From an uncultured Chloracidobacterium sp. (GTDB lineage: Bacteria > Acidobacteriota > Blastocatellia > Pyrinomonadales > Pyrinomonadaceae): DNA of 64,000 nucleotides. The position numbers and the translations under genes are program-made. Each line of letters opens with the position of its first letter. Positions within the stretch are counted from its first letter, which is position 1. A model generated the notes under the pieces. The model did not search any database. It had not been told where the DNA came from and was given only the letters and a program-made list of their open reading frames with translations. This document shows positions 36,137-43,995 of the stretch, one piece after another. The stretch is taken from assembly GCA_936914845.1 (NCBI GenBank), contig CAKZGE010000008.1, positions 124,001-188,000 on the forward strand. The letters run 5' to 3'.

Positions 36137-37201
36137 ATGAGATATCTATTTTCTTTCGCCTCTCTGCTGATCCTGGCGTTCGTTTTTAGCTCTACCGCGT
36201 TTGCTCAGGAAACTGGTGAAAATGTGGTTGACGAGGTCGTTGCACAAGTAAATGAAGGCGTCATTACCCTTTCCCGCGTTAACCGCGAAGCAAAGGCGAT
36301 CGTCGAAACGGACGTTCAGCAAGGCAAAGATCGGGCCGAATCGCAAAAGATGGTCGATGAAAGAAAAGGCGAACTTATCGCCAATCTTATCAACGAAGAA
36401 TTGATGCTGCAGAAAGCAAAGGAAATCGGCATCGAATCTGACATCGAAGCCAGTCTTAACCAGCGTTTTCTGCAGATCATGAAACAGTACAATCTGAAAA
36501 CGCTCGATGCCCTTTACCAAGAGATGGAAAAACAGGGAGTTCGCCCCGAAGAAATGCGCGAGATGTGGCGCAAACAGGCGACCCGTGATGCCGTCATTCA
36601 ACGCGAGGTCTCTTCAAAAGAATACTGGCGGCCGAATTCGAAAGAGCTTAAGGATTATTACGAAAAGCACAAGTCGAAATTCACTAAGCCGGAAACCGTT
36701 TCGCTGAGCGAAATATTTCTCGGTTTCGCCGGCCGCGACGAAAATGCGGTTCGTGAAAAAGCAAAACACCTTGTTGAACAACTTCGCAACGGCGGTGATT
36801 GGAACAAGATCGTAGTCGAGAATTCGGACCGGCCGGATGCGGCTCAGTCCAAGGGCAAGGTCGATCCGATCAATGTTAAAGAACTTGATCCGCGGTTTGC
36901 CGAAGCGATCAAAAACGTCAAGACCGGCGGTATCTCCGATCCGGTCGAGGGCGACGATACGGGTATAAATATCATTCGCATTGACGAGCGTTCGGCCGCA
37001 AGCAATGAATCAGTGTTTGATGAAAATGCCGTTCGTCTGGCTATTCTGCAGGAAAAATTCGCCGAAGCCCAGAAGAAATTCATGGCTTCGCTGCGTCAGG
37101 ATTCGTATATCAAGATCAGCGACACCTACCGACCGATCGTTTCACCGATCCTTTTTGCTGATGATCGCAAAGAGAAGGCCGCCGCAGACGACAATAAATA
37201 G
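36137..37201 (+). CDS. SurA-like periplasmic peptidyl-prolyl isomerase/chaperone
   Basis: The 354-residue product has a signal peptide (cleavage near AFAQET), then the SurA N-terminal chaperone domain (about 25-165, with VNEGVITLSRVNREAKAI and the helical NEELMLQKAKEIGIE). One parvulin-type isomerase domain follows (about 185-290, with SLSEIFLGF, NGGDWNKIVVENS and DPVEGDDTG). A further C-terminal helix and a charged tail come last. It helps outer-membrane protein folding in the periplasm. A good intrinsic terminator follows, so it is the last gene of its unit. Gene name surA is plausible but not assigned. Confidence 0.88.
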   Translation: MRYLFSFASLLILAFVFSSTAFAQETGENVVDEVVAQVNEGVITLSRVNREAKAIVETDVQQGKDRAESQKMVDERKGELIANLINEELMLQKAKEIGIESDIEASLNQRFLQIMKQYNLKTLDALYQEMEKQGVRPEEMREMWRKQATRDAVIQREVSSKEYWRPNSKELKDYYEKHKSKFTKPETVSLSEIFLGFAGRDENAVREKAKHLVEQLRNGGDWNKIVVENSDRPDAAQSKGKVDPINVKELDPRFAEAIKNVKTGGISDPVEGDDTGINIIRIDERSAASNESVFDENAVRLAILQEKFAEAQKKFMASLRQDSYIKISDTYRPIVSPILFADDRKEKAAADDNK

Positions 37202-37225
37202 ATCTTTTAATACACAAAAGAAAAC

Positions 37226-37266
37226 AGCCTCCGCGAACATTTCGGTTCTCGGAGGCTCGTTTTTTT
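37226..37266 (+). terminator. intrinsic terminator after SurA-like gene
   Basis: AGCCTCCG pairs with CGGAGGCT and an inner GAAC/GTTC stem lies inside it; CGTTTTTTT follows at 37258-37266. Confidence 0.88.
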
Positions 37267-37276
37267 GCTCGGCGTT

Positions 37277-37798
37277 CTAATTTATGGTGTCTGAGATGTT
37301 GTCCGGCTGCATCATCGTTTCGACATTTGCCGAATCGGCAACGATCAGCGGAAATTCTTCGATCACTTTTTCATCTGCCAATGTCTGCACCCAATATGTT
37401 CCGGCATTCGGAAAAATGACATTGACGAAAAAGCTGACGTTATCCGTAAAACCGCCCGGTGACAGTTCGAGCGAGGTCGGCTGCGATGTGACCACCAGGT
37501 TCAATTTGTCCGGATGCAGTATCCGGACCTCAGTTGTGTAATTACCTGTCCCGACCCAATGGTTGATTACCGCAAATTTGATCAGCGAAACAGGCATTTG
37601 TTCCACCATTATGTTTTGAAAGATCCCCATTAGAGAGATCTTATTGCCCATTTCGATGCGAACATCGTCGCACATAAGCGTATAGATCAAACGAGGGCCA
37701 CTAATGATTTGCGGTTGCATAGATTGTCTCGCAGCCGCATCCGCGGCCATTGTCGAATTTTGTCGATCGTTCGGATAAAGGCCGAATCGAGCGGCCAT
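37277..37798 (-). CDS. DUF6941-like protein
   Basis: The 173-residue product is a soluble, beta-rich protein. The signature IYTLMCDDVRIEMGNKISLM, followed by a PVSLIKFAVINHW segment, resembles the DUF6941 group of unassigned proteins found mainly in soil bacteria. Function is unknown. No signal peptide is seen. The start at 37798 is only 9 bases after the dienelactone hydrolase stop, so the pair is likely an operon, but an internal ATG at 37720 (MQPQ) is an alternative start. Confidence 0.65.
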   Translation of the reverse strand: MAARFGLYPNDRQNSTMAADAAARQSMQPQIISGPRLIYTLMCDDVRIEMGNKISLMGIFQNIMVEQMPVSLIKFAVINHWVGTGNYTTEVRILHPDKLNLVVTSQPTSLELSPGGFTDNVSFFVNVIFPNAGTYWVQTLADEKVIEEFPLIVADSANVETMMQPDNISDTIN

Positions 37799-37806
37799 TT
37801 CAGATT

Positions 37807-38700
37807 TTACCGTCTATTTAACACCATTTTTTTGAACCAGCCCAGCATCTTTGCCCAAGCTTCCGGGCCGGCTTTCGCATTGTAGCTTGGGCGATAATCG
37901 GCCAAAAACCCGTGGTCTGCATCCGGATAGACGATTATTTCCGAACGCGACCGGCCTTTTTTAATCTCGGCCTGCATGCGCTCAACGCCTTCTAGGGGAA
38001 TACCCTTGTCGAGTCCGCCGTAAAAGCCGATGACCGGAGCTTTCAGATCCTTCGCATGATCGATCGGTGTGGTCGGCTGGGCGGCATTTATCGGCGAATT
38101 CGCCGTCGGCACAACGCGGCCATACCACGCCGCACCGGCTCTTAGCTTCGGATTGTGGGCGGCATAAAGCCACACGATACGGCCGCCCCAGCAAAATCCG
38201 GTTGTCGCTAACTTGTCGGCATCGCCGCCATTTTGGCCGGCCCACGCCGCAGCCGAATCGAGATCGGACATCGACTGCTTGTCCGGGATCTGCGAAAAAA
38301 TGGCTCTATTCAGCTCTCGCGGGTCTTTCAGATCTTTGACATCGCCCTGCCGAGCGTAAAGTGCGGGTGCAACGGCCATATAACCCGCTTTGGCAAATCT
38401 GCGGCAAATGTCCTGTATCCATTCATGCACTCCAAAGATCTCGTGCACGACCAGAACTACCGGAAAACGCTTGCGCGGTTTGTCCGGTATCGCCCGGTAA
38501 GCGGGCATCGTGCCGTCAGCCACCGGAATTTGCACTTCTCCGGCTATCAGCCCTTTGTCGTCGGTAACGATCCGTGTTTGCGCCGATATCGGCATCACTG
38601 CCGAAGCAAACGTCCCCGCCGCAAATATAGATGTCACAAAAAATTCTCGACGTCCAAGCTCAGGCGCCGCCGGATATGTGTTTACGATATCTTCCTTCAT
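37807..38700 (-). CDS. dienelactone hydrolase-family protein, Tat-type signal
   Basis: The 297-residue product is an alpha/beta hydrolase of the dienelactone hydrolase family. The nucleophile motif GFCWGGR (Cys) is accompanied by the aspartate and histidine of [10 protein letters not shown] and DADHGFLA, completing the triad. An N-terminal twin-arginine-like signal ([14 protein letters not shown]) suggests export after folding. Segment [14 protein letters not shown] is the conserved oxyanion region. Natural substrate unknown; many homologues hydrolyse ester or lactone bonds. It is followed closely by the DUF6941-like gene. Confidence 0.9.
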   Translation of the reverse strand: MKEDIVNTYPAAPELGRREFFVTSIFAAGTFASAVMPISAQTRIVTDDKGLIAGEVQIPVADGTMPAYRAIPDKPRKRFPVVLVVHEIFGVHEWIQDICRRFAKAGYMAVAPALYARQGDVKDLKDPRELNRAIFSQIPDKQSMSDLDSAAAWAGQNGGDADKLATTGFCWGGRIVWLYAAHNPKLRAGAAWYGRVVPTANSPINAAQPTTPIDHAKDLKAPVIGFYGGLDKGIPLEGVERMQAEIKKGRSRSEIIVYPDADHGFLADYRPSYNAKAGPEAWAKMLGWFKKMVLNRR

Positions 38701-38805
38701 GCAAAACTCTTATAAACCCGTATTTACTCAATTTTTGCTTTTCCGATGCGATTGGTCAAGGTTATAATCGAATTTGAACGAACGCAGGAAGGAAGATCTA
38801 CGACA

Positions 38806-39057
38806 ATGCTGCTTTATGTTTTGATCTGTCTATCGCTTTCGCTGGCCGGTGTCGCCGGGCTGCAGCTTACCTATATGTTCTATCTGGATAGATTGGATAA
38901 AGCGCGCAAAGCCCACATCCGTGAATTAGAATCTCTTTGCCGCCGCCTCCAGGACGAGGCCGAGATGCTTCAATCGAAACTACGCCGTCTAGAAGAAGAG
39001 AAACCCGTTTCCGCCGTGCCGGACGACGTGCTTTTCGCTGAGGTCATCGAAGATTAG
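38806..39057 (+). CDS. small membrane-anchored coiled-coil protein, 83 aa
   Basis: Start chosen at 38806, behind AAGGAAGA. The earlier frame from 38746 lacks a ribosome binding site. The 83-residue product has one membrane helix (MLLYVLICLSLSLAGVAGLQ) followed by a 35-residue heptad-patterned region (RELESLCRRLQDEAEMLQSK) and an acidic tail. Such an anchor plus coiled coil suggests a membrane-linked scaffold, but the family is unknown. Its stop overlaps that of the Smr gene on the opposite strand by four bases. Confidence 0.55.
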   Translation: MLLYVLICLSLSLAGVAGLQLTYMFYLDRLDKARKAHIRELESLCRRLQDEAEMLQSKLRRLEEEKPVSAVPDDVLFAEVIED

Positions 39058-39347
39058 AACAGTTCGACGACCGTGGCACCGCTGCCGCCGCCGGAGAATT
39101 CGTCGCCGTTCTTGAACCCTTTCACAAATGGCGTTTCGCTCAATACGCTGCGAACGATCTCGCGTTGCACACCGATACCTTTGCCGTGAATTATCCTGAC
39201 GTACTTGAACCCTTTGAGGTGTGCCTGTTTTAAATATTCAATAACGACCGCCTTTACATCCTTGGGGTGAAAGGCATGCAGATCGACCGAATCGGTTATT
39301 TCCAATTCTATCGGTTCTCCGTCAAACGGGGTTTCATCCGCTTTCAT
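39054..39347 (-). CDS. Smr-domain protein
   Basis: The 97-residue product is a single Smr domain, as in the tail of MutS2. The DLHAFHP motif (about residues 22-28) and the HGKGIGVQREIV motif (about 54-65) are complete, and a glycine-rich GGGSGATVVEL ends it. Smr domains are nucleases or DNA/RNA-binding modules that act in recombination suppression and ribosome rescue. A solitary Smr protein of this size is common. The three-base gap to the SH3 lipoprotein gene implies co-transcription. Confidence 0.9.
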   Translation of the reverse strand: MKADETPFDGEPIELEITDSVDLHAFHPKDVKAVVIEYLKQAHLKGFKYVRIIHGKGIGVQREIVRSVLSETPFVKGFKNGDEFSGGGSGATVVELF

Positions 39348-39350
39348 CGT

Positions 39351-40493
39351 CTATTTTGAAGATTGCTGAAATTGTGCGATATCTTCCGGCGGCGTTATCT
39401 TTAGCCGATTGCGGTCTTTGAATGCCACAAATTGCTTTGACTGCATTTGGCCGTCCGGGTGGCGAAGCTGCAGCGTAAAGGTTTTATTGTCGCCCATTCC
39501 CTCGACCTTCAGCGGCAATCTGCCCCAAACTTCGCCCTGCGACCGCCACGCCGTGTAATAGCTTTGCTCATACCGGTCAAAGGCCAGCACCAGAATGCCG
39601 TCAAAATCCGGTTCGACACCGTCGATAGCTTTTACCACATTTGTCCGCGTCAAGATCACCCAACTTCCCGGTGTCGATGTCCGCTCACCTAGGCCGACCT
39701 TGTCTTGAGCGTCGGTATCAAGCCGCTGCCAGGTAACGAATTTGCGATTGTTCTGTTGAAAAAAAACTATGTCGCTTGGCACCTGAAGCTCTACCTGCCG
39801 ACCGAACAACCATCCGGCCGGTGCCGGCGATACCGAAGGATCAAGCTTTACCAAATACCAGATATCATATTTTTCGTCCAGTTTTTCCGGCTCGCCGGCC
39901 TCTTTCGCGGCTTCGATCTCAGCATTTTTTGTCTTGCTGCCGGCTTTTCGCTCGCCCTTGGCCGCATCGTCCACATCCGGTGCTTCCTGTTTCGGTACGA
40001 ACTTCCACTGCATGATCTCAAAGTTCGACCCGTTTGCCAGCTTGAATAAAATATTTTCCGGCGTCATATCAGAAGCCAACCGCAGATTGGAAGCCGCCCG
40101 CAATTGGCCTGCCGCTTGCGGTGACGATGTCCCGAATTCCTCAGCCAACTTTTGCGATTTCTCCAGCGTTTCGCTGGTGATCACGTTCTGTGCCTCGATC
40201 CAGCCCTCGGTCTTTGCCTCGTCGCGGGCCCGGACGCGATACCATAAGACTTTCTCGAATTCGACCTGATCAAGCACATCGAGCTTTTCGCCGCGTTTTA
40301 CTTCGAGCAGGTCCGCCGCCACTACTGCGTACGACGTACGGATCTGAGCTGTTTTAGCAATGACCGTTGCCGTATCCTCTAATCCGAAGACATTCGACAC
40401 CCCGGAGACGGTAGTATCAAGCAGCGAACAGCCGGAAAAAGACACACTGGCCGAAACGCACAACATCATTAAAAAAGCTCTGATCTTCATCAT
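39351..40493 (-). CDS. lipoprotein with SH3-like domains
   Basis: The 380-residue product has a lipoprotein signal (SFSGCSLLD, lipidated Cys21). An SH3-like domain (about 45-110, with ASYAV-type strands, YRVRARDE and EGWIEAQNVI) follows. A second half (about 200-290) contains another SH3-like stretch with WYLVKLDPS and GWLFGRQVEL. A C-terminal part may bind cell wall material. The sequence between is Lys/Glu/Ala-rich and probably flexible. It overlaps the M61-like gene by four bases (ATGA), so the two are co-translated. Attachment to the outer membrane is likely. Confidence 0.7.
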   Translation of the reverse strand: MMKIRAFLMMLCVSASVSFSGCSLLDTTVSGVSNVFGLEDTATVIAKTAQIRTSYAVVAADLLEVKRGEKLDVLDQVEFEKVLWYRVRARDEAKTEGWIEAQNVITSETLEKSQKLAEEFGTSSPQAAGQLRAASNLRLASDMTPENILFKLANGSNFEIMQWKFVPKQEAPDVDDAAKGERKAGSKTKNAEIEAAKEAGEPEKLDEKYDIWYLVKLDPSVSPAPAGWLFGRQVELQVPSDIVFFQQNNRKFVTWQRLDTDAQDKVGLGERTSTPGSWVILTRTNVVKAIDGVEPDFDGILVLAFDRYEQSYYTAWRSQGEVWGRLPLKVEGMGDNKTFTLQLRHPDGQMQSKQFVAFKDRNRLKITPPEDIAQFQQSSK

Positions 40494-41899
40494 TTATTGC
40501 GGGACAACTTTCGCCAATTATTGTAACCCAACTTGTCCAGTATTGCATTTTGCCGCCGCGTCGGCTTTTGCCGAACCCGCAGCCTAATTCTTTCGCCGCC
40601 GCCATCTTCAAGCCCGGCGGCCGCCATTTCAAGGGTGATGTCCAATTTCCCGCCCGACAATACCGCCCGGTTAAGAACGGAATTCAACTCCGGATATTGC
40701 CGCATTTTTCTCAATATCAATTCGTTTGCTTCAACATTTGGATCTCGCAGCCCTTGGCGAAATACCTCACCGATCAGATCGGTCGCAGAATGCCTGCCGT
40801 TGCTCCTGCTCAGCATTTGCACGTCGCACATAAACGCCGTCAATAGCCCGCGTGCGTAAATGTGTGTATCCATGCCGGCCCAACGCATTTTCGAAGCCTC
40901 GATCAGCGACGAGCGTTCCGGTTGTATCGCATCAATGTTATATGCCCTTGATATCGTATCCAATAGGTCCTCAAATCTGATCCGGTTCAATTCCAGGCCT
41001 AACCGAAGCGAGACATATAACGCAGATCCTTCGTAGAACCAATCATAATTTCCTTTCAGCCTGACCGCATTGGGCATCCAAAGATGAAAGATCTCGTGCC
41101 GCAGCTGCTCATGAAGCCGCTGGCGCGATTGCGTCGCAAAATTCATATCCGCGGATACGATCGTCACATTTGCTCCACGCGTCTCTGCTTGCCAGCTTTC
41201 CGCTTTTGCCGGTTGCGGGAAATTCGTCAAAGCGATCGTCGGCCGCGGGTCCGGGAGACCGCCGAACATCTTTTCATAGGAGGCAAAGATCTCTTGTGCA
41301 AATTGGACGGCTTCTCTGTCCTCAAATTTCCAATCGCCGGCCAACATCACATCAAAAAAGCCGCCATCCAACCTGCGCCATTGGCTACCGACATAAATGA
41401 CGCTGCGGCCGATATCTTCAATGTCAAACGAGCTTCCACCATCGCGTTTTGCAGTGGGCGTTTCGATCCGCACTGTTAATTTTGCTGAGCTTCCCGCATT
41501 TTCCGGCAAAAGGTCGCCGGGCATTAAAATTCCTTTTTGCGGTAACAGCCACGAAACGCTTGCCGCGGAGGCGTTCGACCGCGGCGAAAGATCGACCCGA
41601 TAGCTAAATTCCTTGAATTCCTGCTCAGAAACGTATTCACCGTCTGCAAATTTGCGAATGGCGACCGCCGCTCCGTCCGGCCCGAAAGCCTCTACATCTG
41701 AGATCCGCTTGCCGAGCCCCGCCGCTCCGGCCCTTTCCAGCACGAACGAAAGTTTCTTCAATGGCCGCGCGGTGGCCGCTTTGATGCTCACCCCGGAGCC
41801 GTCCGAACGTCCCACTTCGGCCGTTATGTCCTGTGCATCCGCAGTGATAGAACCCCACACCGCTGCCGCCGCCAATATAAAATATGTGAATTTTGACAT
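40490..41899 (-). CDS. M61-like metallopeptidase
   Basis: The 469-residue product starts at 41899 with a signal peptide ending near ADAQ. It carries the zinc motif HEIFH (268-272) and a third ligand in FYEGSALY (Glu290), 18 residues later, as in gluzincin peptidases of the M61 glycyl aminopeptidase group. The N-terminal part is beta-rich. The PDZ domain found in many M61 members is not recognised. It probably acts in the periplasm or outside the cell. It forms an operon with the SH3 lipoprotein and Smr genes downstream. Confidence 0.8.
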   Translation of the reverse strand: MSKFTYFILAAAAVWGSITADAQDITAEVGRSDGSGVSIKAATARPLKKLSFVLERAGAAGLGKRISDVEAFGPDGAAVAIRKFADGEYVSEQEFKEFSYRVDLSPRSNASAASVSWLLPQKGILMPGDLLPENAGSSAKLTVRIETPTAKRDGGSSFDIEDIGRSVIYVGSQWRRLDGGFFDVMLAGDWKFEDREAVQFAQEIFASYEKMFGGLPDPRPTIALTNFPQPAKAESWQAETRGANVTIVSADMNFATQSRQRLHEQLRHEIFHLWMPNAVRLKGNYDWFYEGSALYVSLRLGLELNRIRFEDLLDTISRAYNIDAIQPERSSLIEASKMRWAGMDTHIYARGLLTAFMCDVQMLSRSNGRHSATDLIGEVFRQGLRDPNVEANELILRKMRQYPELNSVLNRAVLSGGKLDITLEMAAAGLEDGGGERIRLRVRQKPTRRQNAILDKLGYNNWRKLSRNK

Positions 41900-41960
41900 C
41901 GAAAACCACTGCCCGTAAACTACTAGTTTACACGACGGCGCCACCGCCGAAAACACGCTT

Positions 41961-42038
41961 ATGAGCATGATCAAGATCATCGTTTACGCCTTGGTGCTGA
42001 TCATCGGCTTGCTGATGCTAGGCCGGTTCATCGTTTGA
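41961..42038 (+). CDS. possible 25-residue membrane peptide
   Basis: A short frame encodes MSMIKIIVYALVLII and continues as one hydrophobic helix before a basic end. It lies between divergent genes in the promoter region of the M61 gene. No ribosome binding site is visible, so it may not be translated. Confidence 0.25.
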   Translation: MSMIKIIVYALVLIIGLLMLGRFIV

Positions 42039-42117
42039 GGGCAGTGAAAACGAAGCTATACGAAAGTTTTTTTACAACGCCGCAGCGGTGCTGCGAAAAT
42101 AATTTACTGTGAAAAAT

Positions 42118-42148
42118 TGCGGGCATTTGTGTCCGCATATTTATTTTA
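42118..42148 (+). promoter_or_regulatory. terminator-like hairpin before purH
   Basis: TGCGGGCA pairs with TGTCCGCA (one G-U pair) around TTTG, then an AT-rich TATTTATTTTA. It ends 20 bases before the purH start and may attenuate it. A short hairpin CGCAGC/GCTGCG lies at 42080-42094. No known purine riboswitch was recognised. Confidence 0.4.
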
Positions 42149-42168
42149 TCCGATAGACCGATCAAATT

Positions 42169-43815
42169 ATGACCGAATTACGCAAAATTAAAAAAGCACT
42201 CATCAGCCTTTCCGATAAGACCGGTGCCGCCGAATTGGCTCAGACCCTTACCCGTCACGGGATCGAGATAATTTCAACCGGCGGAACCGCCGAAACGCTT
42301 CGCCGGGCAGGCATCAGCGTCACTGATGTTTCTGCTGTCACCGGATTTCCGGAGATGATGGATGGCCGCGTAAAAACTCTTCACCCGAAGATCCACGGAG
42401 CATTTCTTGCCCTTCGCGATAACCCGGCCCACATCGCCTCGATGACCGAACATGGTATTGAACCGATCGACATGGTCGTTGTAAACCTCTATCCGTTCGA
42501 ACAGACCGTCGCCGATGAGGCCGCGACGCTTGCCGAAGCGGTCGAGAATATCGACATCGGCGGGCCGGCAATGATCCGCTCCGCGTCAAAGAACTGGCGT
42601 GATGTTGCAGTGCTAACTGATCCGCGGCTTTATTCTGACATCATCGCCGAATTGGACGCTAATAATGGTTCGCTATCGCTCGAAACACGCCAACGGCTCG
42701 CCGTATTGGCCTACGCCCGTACTGCCAGTTATGACCTCGCGATATCTTCCTACCTATCGCGTCAGTTGTCCGAAGAGGATTTTGCTTACATTGAGCCGCT
42801 CGATCCGCTCGGTGACGTTATATTCATCGATTCGATCGATCTCGACGAAGACCAAGACGAACCGACCGAAGAGCTGCCGGAATATGACGATATCGAATTG
42901 ACGAAGATAGCTGATCTCCGCTACGGAGAGAATCCTCATCAAAAGGCCGCTCTTTACGAAACCGAAGGCTCCGGCGGTTTGGCCCGGGCTAACCAGCTGC
43001 ACGGCAAAGAGATGTCATACAATAATTACCTTGATGCGGAAGCCGCCTGGAATTTAGTGCAGGACATCGACGAATTAGCGGTCGCGATCATCAAACACAC
43101 TAATCCGTCGGGCGTCGGGCTCGGAAGCACCAATGAAGAAGCTTACCGACGGGCGCTTTCCACTGATCCGGTGTCGGCCTTCGGCGGCATTGTCGCCTTT
43201 AACCGTAGGGTCGATGCGACCGTTGCCGCTTCGGTCAACGAGGTCTTCACAGAGGTCGTCATTGCCCCCGATTTTGATGAAGACGCAATTGCCATCCTGA
43301 GTTCGAAAAAAAATCTGCGAGTGCTGCAGGCTGCCCCGGCTGAAGAAGCCGAATTCGAATACCGTCAGATATCCGGCGGTTTCCTGGTCCAGGAAAAAGA
43401 TACGCACCGCCTCTCTGCCGCTGATCTGCAGTTTGTGACCGAACGGAAACCGAGCGAAGATGAGCTAAGAGCCCTTATGCTCGCGTGGACCGTTTGCAAA
43501 CATGTTAAATCGAACGCCATTGTCTATGCTGATCCCGTAAAAACTATCGGGGTCGGTTCGGGGCAAATGAACCGCGTTGATTCGGTCCGTATCGGAGCGA
43601 TGCGTGCCGAACGTTTCGACCTGCCGGTCAAAGGCTCGGCATTGGCGTCTGACGCATTCTTTCCTTTTCGCGATAACGTTGACGAAGCCGCTAAAATGGG
43701 CGTGACCGCTATTATTCAACCCGGCGGTTCGATCAAGGATGATGAATCGGTAGCCGCGGCCAACGAACATGGTATCGCGATGGTCTTCACCGGTGTGCGT
43801 CATTTCCGGCACTAG
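42169..43815 (+). CDS. purH: bifunctional AICAR formyltransferase/IMP cyclohydrolase
   Basis: PurH carries out the last two steps of IMP synthesis. The N-terminal IMP cyclohydrolase domain (1-200) has ISLSDKTG, STGGTAETLR and DGRVKTLHPKIHG. The C-terminal transformylase (about 247-548) has RYGENPHQKA, KHTNPSGVG and SAFGGI. Between them is an insertion of about 40 residues (205-246), very acidic (DLDEDQDEPTEELPEYD), absent from most PurH proteins. The protein ends in the typical GVRHFRH. A strong promoter-like sequence lies downstream, so purH itself seems to end a unit. Confidence 0.95.
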   Translation: MTELRKIKKALISLSDKTGAAELAQTLTRHGIEIISTGGTAETLRRAGISVTDVSAVTGFPEMMDGRVKTLHPKIHGAFLALRDNPAHIASMTEHGIEPIDMVVVNLYPFEQTVADEAATLAEAVENIDIGGPAMIRSASKNWRDVAVLTDPRLYSDIIAELDANNGSLSLETRQRLAVLAYARTASYDLAISSYLSRQLSEEDFAYIEPLDPLGDVIFIDSIDLDEDQDEPTEELPEYDDIELTKIADLRYGENPHQKAALYETEGSGGLARANQLHGKEMSYNNYLDAEAAWNLVQDIDELAVAIIKHTNPSGVGLGSTNEEAYRRALSTDPVSAFGGIVAFNRRVDATVAASVNEVFTEVVIAPDFDEDAIAILSSKKNLRVLQAAPAEEAEFEYRQISGGFLVQEKDTHRLSAADLQFVTERKPSEDELRALMLAWTVCKHVKSNAIVYADPVKTIGVGSGQMNRVDSVRIGAMRAERFDLPVKGSALASDAFFPFRDNVDEAAKMGVTAIIQPGGSIKDDESVAAANEHGIAMVFTGVRHFRH

Positions 43816-43889
43816 ATCTTTTTTTCGCACTTAAGTGCTTGATCTTCAATGATTAACAAGTTTTGTTAAAGTAAAACATTAAATAACGC

Positions 43890-43918
43890 TTGACATCTCT
43901 TGTTTAGAGCGGTAGATT
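43890..43918 (+). promoter_or_regulatory. sigma70-like promoter, intergenic
   Basis: TTGACA (43890-43895), a 17-base spacer and TAGATT (43913-43918). It lies between the convergent purH and comEC genes, and no gene follows on this strand. Confidence 0.6.
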
Positions 43919-43924
43919 ATATCC

Positions 43925-43984
43925 ATACAAGACAACTTAATAGGAACGCTCGGATATACGCGAAGACGAGATCCGGGCGTTTTC
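43925..43984 (+). ncRNA. candidate small RNA, about 60 nt
   Basis: From the promoter at 43890-43918, transcription would start near 43925. It would end after a 10-bp hairpin (ACGCTCGGAT / ATCCGGGCGT, 43946-43980) and a short T tract. There is no open reading frame or ribosome binding site. The hairpin could also serve purH as terminator, but the promoter in between argues for a separate RNA. Confidence 0.4.
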
Positions 43985-43995
43985 ATTTCCGCCTC

